64,000 nucleotides of DNA from Siphonodentalium dalli (lineage: Eukaryota; Mollusca; Scaphopoda; Gadilida; Siphonodentaliidae). A program made the position numbers and the translations under genes. The stretch is from contig CP136063.1 in assembly GCA_032622095.1 (NCBI GenBank), positions 29,576,987 through 29,640,986 of the forward strand, in the 5' to 3' direction. Shown here one piece after another: positions 54,382 to 64,000 of this stretch (position 1 is its first letter; every line of letters begins with the position of its first letter). Under the pieces are notes generated by a model that was given only the letters and a program-made list of their open reading frames with translations, did not search any database and was not told the DNA's origin.

Positions 54382-55194
54382 ATGGGAGATGCTAACCTGA
54401 ATAACCATGAGACCGCCATCACAGGGAATAAACGACATGATTGTGACGTATGTGGGAAACTGTTCGCCACTCCAGGCAGCTTGTTGAGACATAAGATAAT
54501 CCACACCGGAGATAAGCCTCACCATTGTGAAATATGCGGAAAATCATTTAATCGATCGGGCAGCTTGGTGAAACATAAGAGAATCCACACCGGAGATAAG
54601 CCTTACCATTGTGATATATGCGGGAAACTGTTCGCCACTCCAGGCAGCTTGGTGAGACATAAGATAATCCACACCGGAGATAAGCCTCACCATTGTGAAA
54701 TATGCGGAAAATCATTTAATCAATCGAGCAACTTGGTGAAACATAAGAGAATCCACACCGGAGATAAACCTTACCATTGTGATATATGCGGGAAATCATT
54801 TAATGATTCGAGCCATTTGACGATACATAGGAGAATCCACACCGGAGAGGAACCTTACCATTGTGATATATGCGGGAAATCATCTAATACATCGAGCAAC
54901 TTGGTGACACATAAGAGAATCCACACCAAAGATAAACCTTACTGCTGTGATATATGCGGGAAATCATCTAATACATCGAGCGACTTGGTGACACATATGA
55001 GAATCCACACCGGAGATAAACCTTACCATTGTGATATATGCGGGAAATCATTTAATACTTCAAGCAACTTGGGGACACATCAGAGAATCCACACCGGAGA
55101 TGAACCTTACCGTTGTGATATATGCGGAAAATCATTTAATCAATCGGGCAGCTTGGTGAAACATAAGAGAATCCACACTGGAGATAAGCATTAA
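54382..55194 (+). CDS. ZNF-C, C2H2 zinc-finger protein, 9 fingers before TAA
   Basis: 270 residues: MGDANLNNHETAITGNKR, then nine C2H2 fingers. Fingers 1-2 and 3-4 form a duplicated two-finger unit (CGKLFATPGSL then CEICGKSFN). Fingers 6 and 7 have KSS for KSF. It ends GDKH at a TAA formed by a 3-bp insertion relative to ZNF-B (AAGCATTAATAC against AAGCGTTAC). The frame after the TAA stays open for three more fingers. The start is shared with B and A. Poly-finger DNA-binding protein by family. Intact promoter-proximal sequence makes C the best candidate for an active gene in the cluster, apart from the 3.26-kb insertion further upstream. Confidence 0.85.
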   Translation: MGDANLNNHETAITGNKRHDCDVCGKLFATPGSLLRHKIIHTGDKPHHCEICGKSFNRSGSLVKHKRIHTGDKPYHCDICGKLFATPGSLVRHKIIHTGDKPHHCEICGKSFNQSSNLVKHKRIHTGDKPYHCDICGKSFNDSSHLTIHRRIHTGEEPYHCDICGKSSNTSSNLVTHKRIHTKDKPYCCDICGKSSNTSSDLVTHMRIHTGDKPYHCDICGKSFNTSSNLGTHQRIHTGDEPYRCDICGKSFNQSGSLVKHKRIHTGDKH

Positions 55195-55467
<273 letters not shown>

Positions 55468-55489
55468 AAGAGTCCACACCGGAGATAGC

Positions 55490-56100
55490 TCCACATACAT
55501 CTCTCCAAATTGAATTCGTGACATTTAATATGTTCGTCGAAGAAGGATTGGAAACAATCTTAGATTCAAATGACAGACCGGAAAAGGAGAGCAGAATGAA
55601 TCTTATCCCTAAATTACTATTTCTGTGGCTTCAAGGGTAAAAGATATTTGATTCGAGTCGAGGAACCTATCTATCAGAATGAATCTTCCTCGTAAATTAG
55701 CTTTGCACTATGAACTTTATGATTGGATGGCCTTGCTTAAATACTATGTGGCATGCAGTGGATTCCGCACATAAAGTTTGGTCAACGCGCATGGGATGAT
55801 AACCCGATGCAGTAAAGATCCATTTATACTTACTATTACATGAGACCCAATGTATCAGTAGCTCCGTTCCTGTAACCACGCCGCGTTGATAGAGAGTAAA
55901 TTCGATTTGTATCAACATGAGTTATTTCATTAGATATGTATCCGAAATGGTTAATTGGTTAATTCTGTTATTCGCGGTCGCATTTTGTTACAAATACCCA
56001 TAGCGAGCGCCATGTATGCTTAAATGTCGTGCTAGATTTAATGTAACATACACAATTGCCGTATTCTTTTCCCAAAGATGATAGTCATACATCCATCCGC
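55490..56100 (+). repeat. ZNF-C downstream flank, paralogous to 46322-47130
   Basis: Same order of blocks as after ZNF-B, with a shorter tandem-repeat segment. The duplication ends at TTAA (56102-56105), where a MITE-1 begins. Confidence 0.8.
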
Positions 56101-56105
56101 CTTAA

Positions 56106-56563
56106 AGATGGATTATGTCTTTAAATAATTTTTTTTAAATAGTTGCGTAGGTATAAAATAATAGACATGAACGGAATACCCCTGTCTGGAGAAGCTTCTA
56201 TCGATTAATATTGATTTTATTTCGAATATTAAATCGGGACCGTTCATGTTACTATTTTTAGAACAGACCATTCGGATGATACCATATTGCGATATAGAGC
56301 ACTGGGCTGTTCCTATGGCTACGCAACGAAAGTCAAATGCCACAGATTGGTTGTTTGTATTGTTTTGTTCCAAAGATAGACGCACTAATAGGTATAATGA
56401 ACGTTTATTTGTGACAAAATTGTTACATAAAATGTATGGTCTCTGTTAACAGTAACCACTATTGTTCGTTAGCTGAACAAACACATCTTTTTAGACCAGA
56501 AAATATTCGAAATAAAATTAATATTAATCGATAGAAGCATTTTTGGACAGGAGTCTTCGATTC
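56106..56563 (+). mobile_element. MITE-1, right end replaced
   Basis: Complete left half and most of the right arm, to GTCTTCGATTC. There it joins a 157-bp direct repeat, so the terminal 60 bp are missing. Flanked on the left by TTAA. Confidence 0.85.
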
Positions 56564-57178
56564 AAATTTTGTTTCACATATAGAAGGTGGCATATAATTG
56601 GTAGGTGGCTGTCGGTGCCCGTATACATGTTGTATATTAATTATGATCAAATGTTTCTTTATGATTATGCATGGAAGCTTCAAGAATAAATAATTCCACT
56701 ATATATCTAGTTTTCTCTCAGCCGCAATTGTGTTCGTTTGGCTTCAAACAGTATAATTGCGGTTGAGAGAATTCTGGAACAGACTATAGTTGGAACGGCG
56801 GAAGAAGGGTAACTCTTCCACGTCCTTTCTTGGAGTTTCCATGCGGGAACGACAAACAATTTATTCGAGTTGAACATTTTCTTAATTATTGACCCACCCG
56901 CCACTCCCATTACATTTTTGTTTAATTAATATAGGCGGGCATTCCATAGTTTTGACTCACGGATGCCGGCATCCACTTCTCTTTTTCACACCACACATTG
57001 CTGTGCCACACTCTGCAGGGGAAATTTTGTTTCACCTATAGAAGGTGGCATATAATTGGTAGGTGGCTGTCGGTGCCCGTATACATGTTGTATATTAATT
57101 ATGATCAAATGTTTCTTTATGATTATGCATGGAAGCTTCAAGAATAAATAATTCCACTATATATCTAGTTTTCTCTCA
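56564..57178 (+). repeat. 157-bp direct repeats around a 301-bp centre
   Basis: 56564-56720 and 57022-57178 are nearly identical (AAATTTTGTTTCAC ... CTAGTTTTCTCTCA). Beside each lies a GCAATT(G/A)T(A/G) motif, and an inverted copy CAGTATAATTGCGGTTGAGAG sits at about 56750. This could be a very small LTR-like or TRIM-like element or a local duplication; the ends are not TG/CA. Confidence 0.7.
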
Positions 57179-58434
57179 TCTGCAATTATAACAATATTGA
57201 ATGTATTAGTGCCCAAATTGCAACAAGCCACAACATATAAACAAATATGTTTAAAGATGGATTATCTCTTTAAAGTGTAACTGACACGAATTAATAAATC
57301 TAAACAATATACAATGTAAATGATGCATCTATCATCCCTCAATGACAATACAATCGTTGCCAGTCGTGACTACAGCCGAATCGACTACCCGAGACCGATA
57401 ACTGTAAAGCGCTATGTTTTTGTTATGATTTTGCACGAAACATGTGGCCTTATTGCGTGACGCCATAGGCAGAGAACCGGCGTGTCATTTACATAATACA
57501 TTAGTTCATGACGCAATTATCTAATTAAATATACTGATATTCTGGTCTTCAGATTTTCGCAATCTTTCTAATTTGTGATGTGTTTTAAGTTATCTGACTG
57601 ATATAGTATTCACTGTCAGACATTAACCAAATAAATATGTTTATGTCGTGCTTAGACTAAGGAATTTGGAAATTCACGCAAATTTGTCACCATGGAAAAT
57701 CTCGCTGGATAATCAGCTGCCGATTAGTTTTATTAATATTTTAATAGATGACAGATATGCATAGAATAAATCAAATTCTGGTGGTCTGATTGACACTTTC
57801 ACTTAGAGAAACATTCCTTTCTGAATAATAGCTATATTTCTTCTGGTCACGTCTTCACAAACAATGTCATGATTCTGGGTGAAAAATAAAAACAATAACG
57901 ATTCACCAGCCGGGAATGGCGAATCTTGAATGACAATTGCTTCTCTTACAAGAGTGGGGAAGCCGATCGCTCGGAATCGTAGTACTGTTATAACTTTACA
58001 CATAACTGCATGGTTACCGATACTAAATACACCAAACGTTTATTTATACGGACAATTTTAGGCCTATACCGGTATGTGCACTTTTAAGAATACCGGTACC
58101 AATTTCTCATCAACTATCACAAGTTTCGTTAATCTAATATATAAAAGGTTATCAGAAACGCAGGTAATATGACTATTAATTTGTTATATGACCTCAAATA
58201 TGGTATTTCATCACGTGATTTCTGTTTCATCGACAAATTTGTCCATACACTGGGACGTACACATTTTGTTCGAGAATATTTTTGTCATTTTTTTGTGTAT
58301 AATCTAATGGAAAATAATACTATTTTAATAAGAAATTTCAACACATACTTTAATAAGGAAATATATCACTTGAAGTTGATTATAACATATATTTATTCCT
58401 TTGTTAGGAACTCTTTGTAGATAACATATATTAA

Positions 58435-58954
58435 AGATGGATTATCTCTTTAAATAAGAAATTTTAAATAATTGCGTGGGTAAAAAATAATAGATATGAA
58501 CCGAAGACCTATGTCCGGAAAAGCTTCTATCAATTAATATTGATTTTATTTCGAACATAAAATCGGGCCCATTTATGTTACTATTTTTAGAACCGACCAT
58601 TCGGATGAGACCTTATTGCGATATAGAGCACTAGGCTGTTCCCACGGCTACGCAACGAATGTCAAATGTCACAGATTGGTTGTTTGTATTGTTTTGTTCC
58701 AACGATATAAGCGATAACGAGTATAATTAACATCTATTTGTGACAAAATTGCACAATATAATTTCTGGTCTCTGTTAACAGTAACCATAATTGTTCGTTA
58801 GCTGAACAAACACACCTTTTTAGACCAGAAAATATTCGAAATAAAATTAATATTAATCGATAGAAGCATTTCCGGACAGGAGTCTTCGATTCAAATCTAA
58901 TATTTTATACCCCGGTAACTATATAATACATGTTTACAAAGAGATAATCCACCT
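58435..58954 (+). mobile_element. MITE-1, complete copy nested in the 3.8-kb element
   Basis: 520 bp, TTAA at 58431-58434 and 58955-58958. Younger than the element around it, which in turn is younger than the MITE-1 that it splits. MITE-1 was therefore active over at least two periods. Confidence 0.9.
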
Positions 58955-59198
58955 TTAAACCTGAGGACCATTGTGGAAATAAGTCTGCCCAGTCATTAAA
59001 AATAGATATTTTCTTTTCTGTTTCAATAACTGCTGTATACAATCTAAACTGCATGTAACATCATTCAAACTGTAGGACCTTTTGTAATATGTTTTTACAT
59101 CGCACCAAATAAATCTATCTATATATCTATCTATCTATACACAACAATGAAAAAGCTCTTAAGTTTTCTCTACTTTTTAAACTACTTGACAATAAAAT

Positions 59199-59615
59199 AT
59201 GGAAATGAGACAGGCAATCTTATGTCACAATATAATGTTTATAAATAACTCGCTAGATAACCACGCCCAAAATAGTATATACTTCAGTGTCAGTGACAGC
59301 CGATGTACATTCGGAACAAACGCAACACAATATAGATCCTGTGTCAGACATGAACTACGTATCTATGTCGGTCTTATTTTTCCACAATGCGCAAAAATAA
59401 AACAACAAGAACACACGAGTGTTCTTGAGATAAAATATGTTCCACTGTTAAAAAACAAACGTGAAACCATTTTGTTGGGTATCGGTACCTTTGGCGGAGT
59501 GATACAAATTACAAGGCCAGTACACGTGGGTGCTTTGTTGTGTGAAGTTTATTGCAACACGAGTTTCAAAATATCATGTATTCGTTGTACTGCATCGCCA
59601 GTTTTGCAGAAATAG
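59199..59615 (+). CDS. Hypothetical 138-residue frame
   Basis: Unrecognised. Several Cys (SRCTFGTNATQYRSC, FPQC, CEVYCNTS, CIRC) and a GIGTFGGVIQITRP stretch; no transmembrane or known fold motif. It lies inside the 3.8-kb TTAA element and might be an exon of its transposase or a chance frame. No start or splice evidence. Confidence 0.25.
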   Translation: MEMRQAILCHNIMFINNSLDNHAQNSIYFSVSDSRCTFGTNATQYRSCVRHELRIYVGLIFPQCAKIKQQEHTSVLEIKYVPLLKNKRETILLGIGTFGGVIQITRPVHVGALLCEVYCNTSFKISCIRCTASPVLQK

Positions 59616-60527
59616 AACTTCGTGATTCGACTGTACATCTCAGTCAATATCGGGAGGAATTTTCAGATACAACTTCATAGAGGAAAAGTGTTTTAAGTGT
59701 ATGTTTTGGAAGGAATATTTTCATTGCGACACGTCGTGTTGGCTATTGTATCGCCAGTGTTTCGTGTGACCTCATTATATTTTATATACAGAATCGCTTG
59801 TTTCGTGCTCGGTTTATCTGGATATACATTGTGGCAAAGAATTACAATACATTATGAATCTTCGTGGAATCTTCGTATAGTGATAGAGTTGATGGTGATA
59901 CTACAATTTGATAATTAATAGTAGTTCAAAATAAACGTAAATATTTACTGCGTAAATGTCGTCAACTTGAACGAGGGCTTGAACCAGTTAATATGCTGGT
60001 GACGTGAGTACAACACTTTTCTAATTTGTATTCAATTTCGCACATATATCTTATTTTAAGTCATTTGTCTACGATGAACAGTGTCCCCATCCATAATGTA
60101 TGCACAATAGTATAGTTAAGACTATATAATTTGGTAGAGTTATACAGAAATTATTAAAAAATGAAACAATTTTAATACTAACATGGCTGGACTATATATG
60201 TATATATACCAGTCACATTATTAACCCAACATATCAAGGCCGCCAAGTCTAAACATCTTGTTTGGTATATATAAGTGGACGTGGGCACACATTTAGCCCA
60301 TGTTTGACCACCCCTCATTTATTTTGTGTATGTAATTTGTTTCTTTTTTGCACATTCGCTCACAATATTATAGGATCACGTTTTATTTGTAATTGTCATT
60401 ATTTTGTACTTTCATTAAAATAATCAGTGTTCAGCCCACATGCCTACTGTTTTACAGCTAGATAATTAACTCAATTAAAACACCAATATATATTGCTACG
60501 AGTAGTACAAGTACGAGTTCTCAACCC

Positions 60528-60553
60528 GGGGTGGGGTGGGGGGGGGGGTGGGG
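60528..60553 (+). other. G-rich tract, possible G-quadruplex
   Basis: GGGGTGGGGTGGGGGGGGGG followed by TGGGG: four or more G4 runs with single-T loops. Similar G runs occur at 31630-31648 and 36270-36293 (inside elements). Confidence 0.6.
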
Positions 60554-61582
60554 TCACCGCTCGATCAGAAAACCCCTTCGAACTTCGTATAGTTCTCGAA
60601 ATAGCCAGCTAATTTAGCTAAATGTTTATGGCATGATAGACTTGACAGTTTAAAATACTTTCGTTTTGTGGACACAAATCTTCTCCACTGTCGGGCAATT
60701 CTTGCATCTCTTTGGCCACTTGAAGAGAAGATTCTCACAATTTTGGGCAATCCACGTCGCTAGCATATCACAGATAACATTAAAAACAAAAATTTGCAAA
60801 ATGAAAACTTCGAAACAAGCCGTGGGCCAAGCACTCGGCCGATGTGTTTACGTCCGCATTCTCTGTCTATGACGTCGTGTGTCACGTGACCGCCGCCATG
60901 AGACTTTCTAAAGTCTCTCGAAAATGAAAAAAACTAATGTTTTTCCGAGGCGTATATCTCACTAATTAGGCGGTTTCGTGTCGGATTTTTAACTGATTAT
61001 GATAGAATAGGTAATAGTGGTTTAAATAATCGTATTTTCTGCCCGGTTTGAGCTACTTTTTTATCTCTGACAGCTCCACTTTAAATAACAAATTTTAAAT
61101 AGTTGCGTGGGTATATAATAATAGATATGAACTGAAGACCCCTGTCCGGAAAAGCTTCTATCAATTAATATTAATTTTATTTCGAACATTAAATAGGGAA
61201 CGTTTATGTTACTATTTAGAATAGACCATTCGGATGATACCATGTTGCGATATAGAGCACTAGGCTGTTCCTATGGCTACGCACCGAAAGTCAAATGTCC
61301 GATATTGGTTATTTGTATTGTGTTGTTCCACAGATATAAGAGATAATGAGTATAATTGCGTTTATTTGTGACAAAATTGTACAATAAAATTTCTTGTCTT
61401 GGTTAATAGTAACAACCATTGTTCGTTAGCTGAACAAACACACCCTTTTAGACCAGAAAATATTCGAAATAAAATTAATACTAATCGATAGAAGCATTTC
61501 CGGACAGGAGTCTTCGAATCAAATATAATATTTTATACCCTGGTAACTATATAATACATGTTTACAAAGAGATAATCCACCT

Positions 61583-61792
61583 TGTCTTGTCTGTTGTTAT
61601 GTTCCCTCGTTGGTTTTTCGAGGCACCTCAGTGAATGAGTAATCCTAATAACTGTTCTCCAGAATCGCGTAATATACAGGTGTTGGTTTGCAGCTGCAAA
61701 GCGTATCGGTTATTGGCATATATACATGTAGTCTTCGTTTTCCTGTAGCTGTGTACTTGAAGCTAGGTTTAAAATATTGAGGGCACTGACGG
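61583..61792 (-). other. Probable 3' UTR of the edge LINE
   Basis: Sequence between the MITE-1 end and the stop of the RT ORF. No clear tail was found, so the 3' boundary of the LINE is not fixed; it may have been cut by or inserted next to the MITE. Confidence 0.4.
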
Positions 61793-64000
61793 TCAGGTTC
61801 TCACAGTCTGTTCGGCCACAAGCAGCCGACTTCTTCTCCTGTGTATGTCTGCTAGAAGTTCCCGGCTGTGTAATTCTATCAGCTCTATATCTCTGTCATT
61901 GAAGTCGGTGATGTTTGATATGGATTGGTGAGTGCAGTCAAGCATAAGATGTGTGAATAGCAGCTGGTCTGTCATCAGTATCGGATTTTCTTGTATGATT
62001 TCCAGATTCTGTAATTTTTCTTTTACTCTTCTGCGAATGGTATCGTAGAGTGAGCAGTTGGCAATAACATGCTGGCGGTCTTCAGTCTCTGCTCCACAGA
62101 TGGGACAGGATTTCTTGATACTGTGCTTGTTGAATGTTGCCCTATTAGACTGCAGTATGTATGTTCCGGTGATAAACCTCGCCTTTATTTCAGCCCGGTG
62201 TACCTCATGGCGATTGTTTCTTATGTGACGAAATATATGATGGATCTTGTTGACTTCTAATGACTTTGCATTTATATAGCTCAAGGTAGACTTTGTAGCG
62301 ATCTCAGAGGACCAGTCTTTCTGAGTCTTGTCGGTGATTGCTTTACACAGTCGGTTCTTCCAGTCCTCAGGTGTTGGTGGAGTTTCCAGCAGATTATAGG
62401 CATTCGGTAGGTCATAAAGTAGAAGGAGACATCTGATCATGGAGAACCATATGTTTGCTTCTTTACTGTGAACAGCGAGTTGTCTGTAGGCGACCTCCCA
62501 TTCTATGGTGTTCTTGTCAGAGATTATACGATGGAACAAGTTCAAGGCATTTCGGTGGATGACAGTCATGATCGGTAGGGTTCCGACAAGGGCAGTTATG
62601 GCTACCGACGCAGTCCTTGTAGGTAGATGGAGTATCTGTCGGAGGATTTTGTTCTGGTGCGCTTCTAATTTTTTGCTCTCTGTGTCGTTGATGTTAAGAA
62701 TCTCTAGGCCGTAAGTGAGGCGAGGTGTAACATAGAGATTCCAGAGTTTTATTTTCACTCTTTGTGTGGCACCTGTTTTCCCATGTAGTCCAGCACCCAT
62801 CAGAGAGTATGCTGTCTTCCTGGATAACGCAAGTTTTTTCTCGATGTCTGGCTTGTTGTTATTCTGTCGTATAATCCCGAGATGTTCTACTGCAGATGGT
62901 GTGATTATTTTATTGTCATATATGATGAAATCTTTGCTAATCGAGGAGCCATTGTAGACTAGTAAGTTACTTTTGGTTGGGTTGATGGTGTATCTCTCCA
63001 TCCTTGAGTACTGGTCAACTTCTTTGATCATCAGCGTCATAGTTGTTTCCGAGTGTGCCAGGAGGCCAATGTCATCTGCGCAGGTGACATGCGGTATCGT
63101 AACAGTACCAATTTCAGCACCTCGGTAGCTGGTCTCTAATGTCCTCAAGAGGGGGTTATTGAAGCGTTTGTAGTGTCCTGTTGAAAGAATTTCACCTTGC
63201 CGTACTCCCTGGAGTATCTTAAATGTTTGTGACAGAGAGCCTTGCCATTTGACTTTACTTGTCATGCTCGTGTATATTTCCTTTAGTGGGAGCCAGTCGT
63301 GTCCAGTTATGCCATCTAAAAACAGCTTATGTAGGAGGATATCATGGTCGACTATATCGAAGGCCTTTTGTGCATCAAGGGTGGTGAAAAGTAGCTTCTT
63401 TTTTCCTATCTTCGCCTCGTTAATACATTCTGATACTAGAAGTGCAGCATTAAGGGATGAGGTTCCTTTTGTGAAGCCTTTTTGAAGTTTTGACTGCGTT
63501 GATAGTAGGAGTTTTTCATGTCTAGTATTCAGAATATGTTCCAAAATTTTGAGGATAGTTGACGTGACGGTTATTCCTCTGTAATTCGCTGGATTGTGAG
63601 GGCATCCTTTTTTGTACGCGGGTGTCAAGTGGCCTTCCTTCATTACTTCAGGAATACAGCGTGTGTGTACAATCGCATTCAGCAGTTTCGTCAGGTATGG
63701 TAAGATAACTGTTTGACAGAGTTTTAGATGCTCACTGGTGATGCCTAGGGAGTCAGCTGCTTTGTTGTTACTGAGCTTCTTCATTGCATGCTTTACCTCT
63801 TCGTCTGTTATGTTATTCATACTAGTAATGCTGGTCTGCTTGTGACAGGTATATTCTATCGTTTGTAGGTCATTCCTGCTACGATCAATATGTGGGTCAT
63901 CGAATAGTTCATTTTCGGTCGGAGTGGCGAGCTTTTGAAAGTGCTCCTTCCATCTACTCATTATACCTTCTGTAGTTGTGAGTGTTTCTCCATTCACGTT
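61793..64000 (-). CDS. LINE reverse transcriptase ORF, N-terminus beyond window
   Basis: At least 735 residues; the frame is open to the window edge, and no true start is seen (the codon at 63997 is GTG). RT blocks: GHLTPAYKKG and NYRGITVTSTILKILE, KGFTKGTSSLNAA, LDAQKAFDIVDHDILL, GVRQGEILST, and CADD (about residue 306) in place of YADD. A thumb and long connection follow, then a C-terminal Cys-rich zf-RVT motif, CPICGAETEDRQHVIANC, near residue 630. It is a non-LTR element of a clade different from the 43.7-45.4 kb one. The frame is intact over 2.2 kb, so it is young. The endonuclease, if present, lies outside. Confidence 0.9.
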   Translation of the reverse strand, partial: NVNGETLTTTEGIMSRWKEHFQKLATPTENELFDDPHIDRSRNDLQTIEYTCHKQTSITSMNNITDEEVKHAMKKLSNNKAADSLGITSEHLKLCQTVILPYLTKLLNAIVHTRCIPEVMKEGHLTPAYKKGCPHNPANYRGITVTSTILKILEHILNTRHEKLLLSTQSKLQKGFTKGTSSLNAALLVSECINEAKIGKKKLLFTTLDAQKAFDIVDHDILLHKLFLDGITGHDWLPLKEIYTSMTSKVKWQGSLSQTFKILQGVRQGEILSTGHYKRFNNPLLRTLETSYRGAEIGTVTIPHVTCADDIGLLAHSETTMTLMIKEVDQYSRMERYTINPTKSNLLVYNGSSISKDFIIYDNKIITPSAVEHLGIIRQNNNKPDIEKKLALSRKTAYSLMGAGLHGKTGATQRVKIKLWNLYVTPRLTYGLEILNINDTESKKLEAHQNKILRQILHLPTRTASVAITALVGTLPIMTVIHRNALNLFHRIISDKNTIEWEVAYRQLAVHSKEANIWFSMIRCLLLLYDLPNAYNLLETPPTPEDWKNRLCKAITDKTQKDWSSEIATKSTLSYINAKSLEVNKIHHIFRHIRNNRHEVHRAEIKARFITGTYILQSNRATFNKHSIKKSCPICGAETEDRQHVIANCSLYDTIRRRVKEKLQNLEIIQENPILMTDQLLFTHLMLDCTHQSISNITDFNDRDIELIELHSRELLADIHRRRSRLLVAEQTVRT

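Larger units (their letters stand above)
57274..61080. mobile_element. 3.8-kb TTAA-flanked TIR element (AGTG ends)
   Basis: Left end AGTGTAACTGACA; right end, reverse-complemented, AGTGGAGCTGTCA. TTAA lies at 57270-57273 and 61081-61084, and the host MITE-1 gives the empty site. The interior holds a complete MITE-1 (58435-58954), short unrecognised frames (58169-58420, 59199-59615) and a G-rich tract. No transposase is recognised, so it is probably non-autonomous or has introns. Kolobok- or piggyBac-like by TTAA. Confidence 0.8.
57255..61582 (+). mobile_element. MITE-1 split by a 3.8-kb TTAA element
   Basis: The left 19 bp or so (AGATGGATTATCTCT plus TTAA) lie at 57255-57273; the rest (ATAACAAATTTTAAATAG onward) runs 61085-61582. 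Joined at a single TTAA they restore the MITE-1 sequence exactly. The left flank has TTAA (57251-57254); the right flank after CCACCT is TGTC, so the outer duplication is lost. Confidence 0.85.

Overview
This window is eukaryotic, non-coding-rich, AT-rich DNA from an animal, most likely a marine invertebrate. The reasons are several young C2H2 zinc-finger arrays, two reverse-transcriptase ORFs of animal LINE type, many TTAA-flanked MITEs, and a TIR element carrying a degraded FEN/XPG-like protein family that I know from many invertebrate genomes. I cannot name the species. There are no bacterial operons, CRISPR arrays, rRNA genes or complete tRNA genes.

Layout. 0-2.3 kb: a 15-finger C2H2 ORF (+) with decayed, duplicated fingers on both sides. 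2.8-7 kb: satellites, including three near-identical 633-bp units, each with a long hairpin. 7.3-12.2 kb: MITE-1 copies and a 2.8-kb TIR element with a 5-bp target duplication. 12.4-13.9 kb: a C2H2 array (-) broken by a frameshift. 14.3-23.5 kb: a dead copy of the FEN-like TIR element, split by later insertions. 24.6-25.1 kb: MITE-2. 25.3-27.2 kb: a second C2H2 array (-) with a decayed tail. 27.5-29.9 kb: satellites. 30.5-56.1 kb: a cluster of three tandem C2H2 paralogues on the + strand, called ZNF-A, ZNF-B and ZNF-C here. 57.2-61.6 kb: nested TTAA elements. 61.6-64 kb: a LINE ORF (-) that runs off the edge.

The main result is a layered insertion history that can be read base by base, because paralogous copies supply the empty sites. 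ZNF-B is split between its 5' region (35.4-36.1 kb) and its ORF (45.47-46.32 kb) by a LINE. The LINE is itself split by a gag-only LTR retrotransposon (36312-43477) with almost identical LTRs, a 4-bp target duplication, PBS and PPT. ZNF-A carries a 682-bp MITE in its first coding bases. ZNF-C has a 3.26-kb TIR element in its 5' region and an in-frame TAA between fingers 9 and 10. A MITE-1 copy at 57255-61582 is split at an internal TTAA by a 3.8-kb TTAA element, which itself carries a second, intact MITE-1.

Functionally the window reads as a zinc-finger gene nursery in a transposon-dense region. Arrays are made by tandem duplication of fingers and genes, and are broken by frameshifts, stops and insertions. 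Only the ORFs at 197-1504, 45470-46321, 54382-55194 and 26357-27097 could still give multi-finger proteins. The most novel candidates are the FEN/XPG-like TIR element, the gag-only LTR element with an extended tRNA-derived primer site and an antisense ORF, and a chimeric MITE with ends from two families.
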